Source: Lachnospiraceae bacterium
GTDB lineage: Bacteria; Bacillota; Clostridia; Lachnospirales; Lachnospiraceae
Length of the DNA stretch: 9,726 nt
Direction: 5' to 3'
Assembly: GCA_031285465.1 (NCBI GenBank)
Contig: JAITWD010000231.1
Span: 1-9,726, forward strand
The stretch's first letter is position 1; each line of letters opens with the position of its first letter. The position numbers and the translations under genes were made by a program. The notes under the pieces are model-generated. The model worked only from the letters and a program-made list of their open reading frames with translations. It was not told where the DNA came from and did not search any database. This document shows, in pieces, positions 4,076 through 9,726 of the stretch.

Positions 4076-6532
4076 ATGATCGCACACATAAGATCAGAAA
4101 CCGAACAGCAAACCGTGCTTGAGCACCTCGAAGCCACCGCGACCATCGCCGAAGAACACGGTCGCCCCCTTAACCTTAGTGCCATCATGTTTCTGACCGG
4201 ATTGTTCCATGATTTTGGCAAAGAAACCAAAGCCTTTGATGACTATATCCATAAAGCCTTTACCGATCCGCGCACGGTCCATCGTGGGGAGGTCAATCAT
4301 TCCAGTGCCGGTGGGAAGTACATTTACGAGCGATTTGAAAAGGGTGATGATAACAGTCTGGTAACCGCGCAATTGATCGCAACCGCTATTTTTTCCCATC
4401 ACGGACTGATCGACTGTGTGGATATCGAGGGGCTGGTCAAATTCTTACATCGGGTTGATCCTCAGAGGGAAATGTACTATCAGGAGGCTTTGGATAATAA
4501 TCGGCCCCTGCTGGAAGGTCATGATGTTGATGGGTTATTTGGCCGGGCAAGGGCAGAAATCATCCAGGGATTGGGCAAGCTAAGGCAAATCGCCCAGCAG
4601 ATGAAAGGGCGAAAAAGTGATTTTAAATTTTTACAAGGTTGTTTACAGCGGACGATTTCTTCCATCCTGATCGATGCCGATCGGACCGACACGGTTAACT
4701 ATATGAGCGGTGGGTCGATGGCCGCCAAGCTTGATATTAAGGCACTATGGCATAAATTTGAACAAAATCTGGATAAACGACTGGCGGGTTTCAATAACCA
4801 AAGTGAAATCAACCGACTGCGGGAGCGGGTTTCACAAGAATGTTTTGACTTTGGCAATAAAGCAACCGGCATCTACTGCCTGCCCATACCGACCGGTGGT
4901 GGCAAAACACTATGCAGTCTTCGTTTTGCCCTTCGCCATGCCACCAAACACACGAAGAGTCGGATTATCTATATTGCGCCCTTTTTGTCCATTTTGGAAC
5001 AGAATGCCGAGGAAATAAGAACCACGCTGGATGCCGACGAATATTTACTGGAGCATCACTCCAATGTGGTCGATGAAGGGGACGATCATGGGGACAATGA
5101 GGAGCTGGATCAGCGAAGGTTACTGACGGAGACCTGGGATAGCCCGATTATTGCCACCACGATGGTCCAGTTTTTAAATACTCTGTTTCATAGTAAAACG
5201 CAAAGTGTGCGCCGATTTCATCAATTGCAGGATGCTATCATTATTATTGATGAAATCCAGTCGCTACCGGTCAAATGCGTTTATATGTTTAACGTAATGA
5301 TGAACTATCTAGCGGGATTTTGTAATGCGACGGTGGTGCTTTGTTCTGCGACCCAGCCACTATTGGCCGATGTGGAAAAGAGGATCCTTTATTCTGAACC
5401 ACGGGATATGATAAGTAACGCCGGTGAACTGGCACGTTTTTTTAAGCGGGTAGATTTTTATGATAAGACGGTTAAAGGCGGGTATGAAACGGAGCAACTG
5501 GTGGAGTTTATTTTGGAAAAGCCAGAGGACAGTATTCTGGTAGTGTTAAATACCAAGGGTGCGGTGCGCCGATTATATGAGGTTTTAGCAAAACGCGATT
5601 TAGAAAATACGGAATTAGTCCAATTGACAACCTATATGTGTGCTCAGCATCGGAGCGACATTATCAGACGACTTAAGGAAAAATTCGCCAAGTCCTCTGC
5701 GCAAAGGACCATTTGCATCAGCACCCAATTGATCGAAGCAGGTGTAGATATTTCCTTTCAATGTGTTATTCGTTCGTTAGCCGGTATTGACAGTATCATG
5801 CAAGCGGCGGGTCGATGTAACCGCAATGGCAATGATGCCGGAACAATGGGTAGGGTTTACCTGATCAACTATAATGAAGAATATCTGGGTTCACTGGAAG
5901 ACATAAAGATCGCGCGTTCGGTCACCGAAGATGTGCTACGTGAATTCGATAAGGATGCGGCAAAATTTGAAAATGAATTACTGTCCATCAGCACGATGAA
6001 CCGTTATTACGAGGAATACTTTTGGAAGCGGCAGGGTGATATGTCCTATACGGTGGGGACAAAGGAGGAACCGGACTTGTCAAGGACGGTCAGGCTATAT
6101 GAACTTTTGTCGTCCAATCCGGTAGGGACGGAAGCTTTCGGCTATCGAAAGAATGATGCAACCACCAAGGCGCGGTGGGCACGGTTGCCGCTACAACAGG
6201 CATATCGCAAGGCAGGTGATTTGTTCAAGGTGATCGGCGATAATACCATCGGGCTGATCGTTCCATATGGGGAGGCTAAAGAATTGATCGCGGTGCTAAG
6301 AAGCGCGGATGTAAACAACGAAAATGCTATCAGAAATAAGGCGTTAAAGACGGCATTAAAAAAATTACAAAGATTTACCATCAATGTCTTTAGGGAGGAC
6401 AGAAATTTTAAAAACATATGCTATAATGGCGGAATAACTATGTTGTTTGATAACAGCGTGTTTATAATTGACGATGATCACTATGATGAGGAAGTGGGAT
6501 TATCCGATCAATTGAAGTTCAAGGCATTCTAG
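4076..6532 (+). CDS. cas3: CRISPR-associated nuclease-helicase Cas3 (subtype I-C)
   Basis: The product is 818 aa; ATG 4076 has AAGGAG (4062-4067) 8 nt upstream. Cas3 is recruited by target-bound Cascade, nicks the displaced strand and degrades DNA while translocating 3' to 5'. Seen: an N-terminal HD nuclease domain with H17, the H45-D46 pair in GLFHDFGK, H75 and H108-H109 (FSHHG), i.e. the metal-binding set; then an SF2 helicase with Walker A PTGGGKT (272-278, K277), Walker B DEIQ (392-395), motif III SAT (424-426), motif V around IEAGVDISF (D558) and motif VI QAAGRCNR (576-583, R580 and R583). All key residues look intact, and nuclease and helicase are fused, as usual in type I-C. Length is normal for the family. 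It is the first gene of the operon, and a 69-bp gap with a hairpin separates it from cas5c, so its dose could be set separately from the Cascade subunits. Confidence 0.97.
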   Translation: MIAHIRSETEQQTVLEHLEATATIAEEHGRPLNLSAIMFLTGLFHDFGKETKAFDDYIHKAFTDPRTVHRGEVNHSSAGGKYIYERFEKGDDNSLVTAQLIATAIFSHHGLIDCVDIEGLVKFLHRVDPQREMYYQEALDNNRPLLEGHDVDGLFGRARAEIIQGLGKLRQIAQQMKGRKSDFKFLQGCLQRTISSILIDADRTDTVNYMSGGSMAAKLDIKALWHKFEQNLDKRLAGFNNQSEINRLRERVSQECFDFGNKATGIYCLPIPTGGGKTLCSLRFALRHATKHTKSRIIYIAPFLSILEQNAEEIRTTLDADEYLLEHHSNVVDEGDDHGDNEELDQRRLLTETWDSPIIATTMVQFLNTLFHSKTQSVRRFHQLQDAIIIIDEIQSLPVKCVYMFNVMMNYLAGFCNATVVLCSATQPLLADVEKRILYSEPRDMISNAGELARFFKRVDFYDKTVKGGYETEQLVEFILEKPEDSILVVLNTKGAVRRLYEVLAKRDLENTELVQLTTYMCAQHRSDIIRRLKEKFAKSSAQRTICISTQLIEAGVDISFQCVIRSLAGIDSIMQAAGRCNRNGNDAGTMGRVYLINYNEEYLGSLEDIKIARSVTEDVLREFDKDAAKFENELLSISTMNRYYEEYFWKRQGDMSYTVGTKEEPDLSRTVRLYELLSSNPVGTEAFGYRKNDATTKARWARLPLQQAYRKAGDLFKVIGDNTIGLIVPYGEAKELIAVLRSADVNNENAIRNKALKTALKKLQRFTINVFREDRNFKNICYNGGITMLFDNSVFIIDDDHYDEEVGLSDQLKFKAF

Positions 6533-6534
6533 AG

Positions 6535-6560
6535 AAACACTGATTAAAGCAGTGTTTTCC
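6535..6560 (+). terminator. Hairpin between cas3 and cas5c, possible attenuator
   Basis: AAACACTG (6535-6542) and CAGTGTTT (6550-6557) form a perfect 8-bp stem with a 7-nt loop two bases after the cas3 stop codon. The stem runs into TTTTCC (6555-6560), a short T-tract, then TGGTTTG. It is too weak to be a sure terminator but could reduce read-through or protect the cas3 mRNA 3' end. Confidence 0.45.
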
Positions 6561-6601
6561 TGGTTTGAAAAATAATGCAAAAGAAAAAGAAAGGAGAACA
6601 G

Positions 6602-7339
6602 GTGGAAAAGCCAAACAGAATCGAGTACAAAGTATACGGACGATACGCATTATTTACCGATCCGATCACCAAAACCGGTGGGGAAAAGTTTACCTATCCG
6701 GTGCCTACCTATCAGGCACTGAAAGGGATTACGGAGAGCTTATATTGGAAACCGACCCTGACCTGGATCATTGAAAAGGTACGGATCATGAACATTATCC
6801 AGACCCAGCCGCAGGGAATACGCCCCATTCATTACCAGGATGAGAAAAATGATCTTTCAGTGTATACCTATTTAAAAAATGTTGAGTATCAGGTGCAGGC
6901 ACGGTTTGTCTGGAATGAGCATCGTCCGGATCTGGTGCATGATCGTAATGAAAACAAGCATCACGAAATTGCCCGAAGAATGGTTAAACGAGGTGGACGG
7001 CGGGACGTCTTTTTAGGAACAAGGGAATGTCAGGGTTATGTTGAACCCTGTGTATTTGGTGAGGAAAACGGTCACTATGACAAGCAAAATATGTCCTTCG
7101 GCATGATGCTACACGGTATTACCTATCCCGATGAAGCCTATGATGAGGCAACTAAAGGAAAAATGACTGCGCGCTTTTGGAATCCGGTTATGGAGGATGG
7201 GGTGATCACCTTCAAGCAACCGGAAGAATGTGAATGGCAGCGCACGGTGGGTGAGTTTACAATGAAGCAGTTTGACCACAGCAACTTTAGCGGACTGGCA
7301 GAATTTGCAGGAGGGGGTGCATTCGGTGACATGGATTAG
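6602..7339 (+). CDS. cas5c: Cas5c (Cas5d), crRNA-processing subunit of type I-C Cascade
   Basis: From the GTG at 6602 the product is 245 aa. This start is preferred because AAGGAG (6591-6596) lies 5 nt upstream and the N-terminus (EKPNRIEYKVYGRYALFTDP) then matches the family; the in-frame ATG at 6575 has no ribosome binding site and would add only a lysine-rich stub. In subtype I-C, Cas6 is absent, and Cas5c cuts the repeat RNA and stays bound to the 5' handle in Cascade. Seen: an RRM-like N-terminal core with GGEKFTYPVPTYQALKG, and ENKHHEIARR further on. Y37 and K119-H120 are in the positions expected for the Tyr/Lys/His catalytic set described for Bacillus halodurans Cas5c (alignment by eye). 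A glycine-rich loop (GGGAFGD) lies at the C-terminus. It overlaps cas8c by 14 bp. Confidence 0.95.
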   Translation: MEKPNRIEYKVYGRYALFTDPITKTGGEKFTYPVPTYQALKGITESLYWKPTLTWIIEKVRIMNIIQTQPQGIRPIHYQDEKNDLSVYTYLKNVEYQVQARFVWNEHRPDLVHDRNENKHHEIARRMVKRGGRRDVFLGTRECQGYVEPCVFGEENGHYDKQNMSFGMMLHGITYPDEAYDEATKGKMTARFWNPVMEDGVITFKQPEECEWQRTVGEFTMKQFDHSNFSGLAEFAGGGAFGDMD

Positions 7340-9476
7340 AGTGCTAAGCGATACCTATGACCGCTGCCGGAGTGAAGTGGGCGTGGTCAGTGATGGTAGT
7401 AACGGTAAGCGTAACAAGAGCGACAAAGACGGTAGCATATTATTGCCGATCGCCCATTCGACTGCCAATGCTCAGATTGAGATAAAACTGGACATGGACG
7501 GGACTTTTATTTCCGCGGCGGAGGTGGGAAAGGAGGATGCGTTGACCGTGATACCGGTTACCGAGGACTCGGCGACACGGAGCAGTGGGATTGCTCCTCA
7601 CCCGCTATGTGACAAGCTGTGCTATATCGCCGGAGATTATGATCGTTATGTTAAATCAGACAAGGCGGGGAAAGGTAAAGAAGAATATTACAGACAATAT
7701 ATTAGCGCATTGGAACAGTGGAGCCAGAGGACACAGGCGGGAAAGAAGGTAAAAGCAATTTACCAATATCTGATCGGTGGAAATACTATAAAAGATCTGG
7801 TGGAATCCAAGGTACTTCAAACCGACGAGGATGGTTATATCAATAATATCAAAGTGGAAGGCATTTCACAGGGCGATGCATTTGTCCGTTTTATAGTCAT
7901 TAATTCTGCAGAGCGCTTACAGGTGAACGAGGTGTGGAAGGATCGGGAACTTTTCCGGGAGTACGAAGACTATTATATGGAACAGAAAGAGCAGCTTAAG
8001 AGTAATCTGGATCTTTGCTATGTGATGGGTGAGTTATTACCCTATTCCGATAAGCATCCGGCGAAGATAAGACATACCGGTGATAAGTCGAAGATCATTT
8101 CGGCAAATGATAAAGGTGGCTTTACCTTCCGCGGTCGTTTTGCCGAGGCGAAGCAGGCGGTGTCGGTCAGTTTTGTCGCCTCACAAAAGGCGCATAATGC
8201 ACTACGCTGGCTGATCAAGAAACAAGGATACTATAACGAGGGTGAGGTTATCGTCAGTTGGTGTATTGAAGGGATTAACATACCGAGTCCACTTGCGGAC
8301 AGTTACGATTTAGCTGCCGATCAAACAGATGATGTTCTGGAGGAAGATAGGCTGACGAAGGATGCGCTGGCGTATGAGACGGTGGCAGATGATACCTTGC
8401 CCGATGATGATTTGCCCGATGATGATCTGGCAGAAGATGAAGTGCCGGTTGATACCGGATTGAGCTATGCCGTACGTTTCAACCGTGCAATGGCCGGGTA
8501 TAGTGCCGATCTGGATACCGGCAAAAGGGTGGTGGTCATGGCGGTGGACACGGCCGACGGTTCCGGCCAGGGACGACTGTCCATCACCTTTTATGGGGAA
8601 CTGGACGGTTCTGCCTATATTAATAACCTGAACAAATGGCACAACGAATGCCGTTGGCGGCACACCTATAAGAAGGTGGCTGATAAAAAATATGTGCAAT
8701 TTACCGGTGCGCCCTCACCCAGAGAAATCGCGTTAACTGCTTATGGCGTTGATCAGGAGGGCTTATTGAAAGCCGATGAAAAGGTAATAAAAGCCTGTGT
8801 CAAACGACTGTTGCCATGTATTATCTATGGCAGTGATCTTCCGTGGGATATCATGCAGTCGATGGTGAAAAACACCGGCCGACCGATGAGCCTGAGTCGT
8901 TTTAATTTCAGCCGAATGTTAAGCAATACCTGTGCGGTGATTGTCAAATACAAAAAGAATAAGCATGGGCAGAGTAATTGTAACAAAGACAAACCGATCA
9001 ATGTGGCAGATGACAAGGTCGGATACAAACAAAATGAACAGAAGGAGGAATGGGGTATGGCGCTGAATGAAAATATACAGGAGCGAAGTTATCTGTTTGG
9101 TCGCTTGCTGGCGATCGCGGAAAGGGCAGAAATTCGAACCTATGACAAAAAGGAAGATGGGGGGCGATGGACTAATGCCAAAAGGTACTGGAGCGTTTTT
9201 TCAAAACAACCGGCAAAAATATGGCACAGCCTTGCCGAAAAATTAATTCCTTATTTGATGAAGCTAAAGTATCCTGAGCGGATAAGGTATGAAGAACTTA
9301 TTCAAGGTATTTGCAGCAGGTTTTTAGAAGGTGATTTCTCCAACAAGCCACTTACGGAAAACTATCTCTTAGGATATTATTGCCAGTTGGAAGACTTAAG
9401 ATATAAAGATAAGAATGAGAATAACGATGAAAACACAAATAGTATAAAGGAAAAAGGAGATAATGAAGATGAGTGA
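7326..9476 (+). CDS. cas8c: Cas8c (Csd1), large subunit of type I-C Cascade
   Basis: The product is 716 aa from the GTG at 7326, chosen because it yields the family-like start (VTWIRVLSDTYDRCRSEVG) and follows AGGAGG (7309-7314) by 11 nt; a GTG at 7317 is too close to that site and a TTG at 7272 lies deep in cas5c. Cas8c recognises the PAM, helps open the target DNA and recruits Cas3. Seen: LLPIAHSTANAQIEI (about 39-53), typical of Csd1; HPLCDKLCYIAGDY; the central AGY segment; and the C-terminal SYLFGRLLAIAER and NKPLTENYLLGYY motifs, which belong to the small-subunit domain. The protein is longer than usual (many Csd1 are about 570-650 aa), partly because of an acidic insert at about residues 325-377 made of pentapeptide repeats, and because of an Asn/Glu/Lys-rich tail of some 24 residues. 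It overlaps cas7c by 8 bp. An internal start makes Cas11c. Confidence 0.95.
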   Translation: MTWIRVLSDTYDRCRSEVGVVSDGSNGKRNKSDKDGSILLPIAHSTANAQIEIKLDMDGTFISAAEVGKEDALTVIPVTEDSATRSSGIAPHPLCDKLCYIAGDYDRYVKSDKAGKGKEEYYRQYISALEQWSQRTQAGKKVKAIYQYLIGGNTIKDLVESKVLQTDEDGYINNIKVEGISQGDAFVRFIVINSAERLQVNEVWKDRELFREYEDYYMEQKEQLKSNLDLCYVMGELLPYSDKHPAKIRHTGDKSKIISANDKGGFTFRGRFAEAKQAVSVSFVASQKAHNALRWLIKKQGYYNEGEVIVSWCIEGINIPSPLADSYDLAADQTDDVLEEDRLTKDALAYETVADDTLPDDDLPDDDLAEDEVPVDTGLSYAVRFNRAMAGYSADLDTGKRVVVMAVDTADGSGQGRLSITFYGELDGSAYINNLNKWHNECRWRHTYKKVADKKYVQFTGAPSPREIALTAYGVDQEGLLKADEKVIKACVKRLLPCIIYGSDLPWDIMQSMVKNTGRPMSLSRFNFSRMLSNTCAVIVKYKKNKHGQSNCNKDKPINVADDKVGYKQNEQKEEWGMALNENIQERSYLFGRLLAIAERAEIRTYDKKEDGGRWTNAKRYWSVFSKQPAKIWHSLAEKLIPYLMKLKYPERIRYEELIQGICSRFLEGDFSNKPLTENYLLGYYCQLEDLRYKDKNENNDENTNSIKEKGDNEDE
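8322..8456 (+). repeat. 15-bp tandem repeat coding an acidic pentapeptide array in Cas8c
   Basis: Reading in frame, nine consecutive 15-bp units can be laid out. The middle ones are clearest: VADDT (8382-8396), LPDDD (8397-8411), LPDDD (8412-8426) and LAEDE (8427-8441). Two neighbouring units, TTGCCCGATGATGAT, are identical at DNA level. The outer units are degenerate but keep a hydrophobic first residue, mostly, and acidic residues at positions 3-5. The array sits in a loop between conserved parts of Cas8c and is likely disordered. Confidence 0.75.
9042..9059 (+). promoter_or_regulatory. Internal ribosome binding site and start codon for Cas11c
   Basis: AAGGAGG (9042-9048) is followed after 8 nt by ATG (9057-9059), in frame with cas8c. 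This is the strongest ribosome binding site inside the gene, stronger than the one at the cas8c start itself. It sits exactly at the border of the C-terminal small-subunit domain. Confidence 0.85.
9057..9476 (+). CDS. cas11c: Cas11c, small subunit of type I-C Cascade (internal translation product of cas8c)
   Basis: The product is 139 aa, in frame with and contained in the 3' end of cas8c. From the literature on type I-C systems, the small subunit is made by independent translation from an internal start in cas8c, and several copies line the belly of Cascade to hold the non-target strand. Seen here: the internal AAGGAGG-8-ATG; a start MALNENIQERSYLFGRLLAI that matches where the Csd1 C-terminal helical domain begins; mostly alpha-helical composition with basic patches (KRYWSVFSKQPAK); the motif NKPLTENYLLGYY; and a polar, low-complexity tail rich in N, E and K. 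That the product is made in this organism is inferred. Confidence 0.85.
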   Translation: MALNENIQERSYLFGRLLAIAERAEIRTYDKKEDGGRWTNAKRYWSVFSKQPAKIWHSLAEKLIPYLMKLKYPERIRYEELIQGICSRFLEGDFSNKPLTENYLLGYYCQLEDLRYKDKNENNDENTNSIKEKGDNEDE

Positions 9477-9726
9477 ATTTACCAACAAAATTGATTTTGC
9501 CGTTTTGGTAACGGTTAATAAAGCAAACCCTAATGGTGACCCATTAAACGGTAACCGTCCACGTGAAGATTACGACGGATATGGCGAAATATCCGATGTA
9601 TGTATTAAACGGAAGATCAGAAACCGGTTGCAAGATATGGGTGAGGCGATCTTCGTCCAATCGGACGAACGATGTGCTGATGGATGTAAGAGTCTCAGCG
9701 ATCGGGCAAATAGTAATAAAGAATTG
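9469..9726 (+). CDS. cas7c: Cas7c (Csd2), backbone subunit of type I-C Cascade, N-terminal part
   Basis: Only the first 86 codons are present; the gene leaves the window on the right. The start ATG 9469 lies 9 nt after AAGGAG (9454-9459); an in-frame ATG at 9463 is only 3 nt from it and less likely. Cas7 copies polymerise along the crRNA spacer and form the Cascade backbone. Seen: KIDFAVLVTVNKANPNGDPL (residues 7-26), a first RRM strand followed by the NPNGDPLNGNRPR segment (20-32) typical of Csd2/Csh2-type Cas7, then GYGEISDVCIKRKIRNRLQD (38-57), the helix that contacts RNA in this family. It overlaps the cas8c end by 8 bp (stop TGA 9474-9476), which suggests coupled translation. Confidence 0.95.
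   Translation, partial: MSEFTNKIDFAVLVTVNKANPNGDPLNGNRPREDYDGYGEISDVCIKRKIRNRLQDMGEAIFVQSDERCADGCKSLSDRANSNKEL

Noticed and set aside
6575..6601. ATG at 6575 as the cas5c start
   Set aside because: No ribosome binding site precedes it, whereas the GTG at 6602 has AAGGAG at 5 nt and fits the family N-terminus.
8310..8699. 129-codon minus-strand frame opposite the cas8c acidic repeat
   Set aside because: The long frame, with repeated IIIGQ-like units, is the complement of the GAT-rich repeat; it has no ribosome binding site and lies inside conserved cas8c sequence.

Overview
The window looks like a chromosomal segment of a low-to-mid GC Gram-positive-type bacterium (Bacillota, probably an anaerobic Clostridia- or Negativicutes-like lineage). 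The basis is strong AGGAGG-type ribosome binding sites, textbook TTGACA/TATAAT promoters, a four-gene tRNA cluster without encoded CCA ends, and a subtype I-C CRISPR-Cas operon. The species cannot be fixed from the sequence.

Left part (1-2900). The window opens inside a minus-strand neurotransmitter:sodium symporter family gene, of which only the N-terminus is present. Divergent from it is an isolated plus-strand gene for a collagen-like, beta-helix protein of phage tail-fibre/tail-spike type, with a cysteine-rich N-terminus and no other phage genes around it. Convergent to that gene is a two-gene minus-strand operon: a MarR-family repressor followed two bases later by a membrane-anchored DUF6544/DUF6920-like protein. 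Its promoter is a near-perfect TTGACA-17-TATAAT. Two inverted copies of a 19-bp operator sit on it, one filling the promoter spacer and one in the leader, a layout expected for autorepression.

Middle part (2900-4075). A minus-strand tRNA operon (Arg-TCT, His-GTG, Gln-TTG, Lys-TTT in transcription order) has a clear promoter at its right end and a strong intrinsic terminator at its left end. Between the tRNA promoter and the cas operon lie about 470 bp without a convincing gene. This stretch holds a direct repeat upstream of the tRNA promoter, several inverted repeats, a large hairpin, and the AT-rich cas leader with palindromes and a candidate promoter.

Right part (4076-9726). The interference half of a subtype I-C CRISPR-Cas system reads rightward: cas3 (HD nuclease plus SF2 helicase), cas5c (the pre-crRNA endonuclease in this subtype), cas8c (large subunit) and the start of cas7c (backbone), which runs off the window. 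cas5c and cas8c overlap by 14 bp and cas8c and cas7c by 8 bp, so these three are tightly coupled. A 69-bp gap with a hairpin separates cas3 from the Cascade genes. Inside cas8c, a strong ribosome binding site and an in-frame ATG mark the independent start of the small subunit Cas11c. cas8c also carries an unusual acidic insert built from pentapeptide (15-bp) repeats. cas4, cas1, cas2 and the CRISPR array would be expected downstream, but none is in the window.
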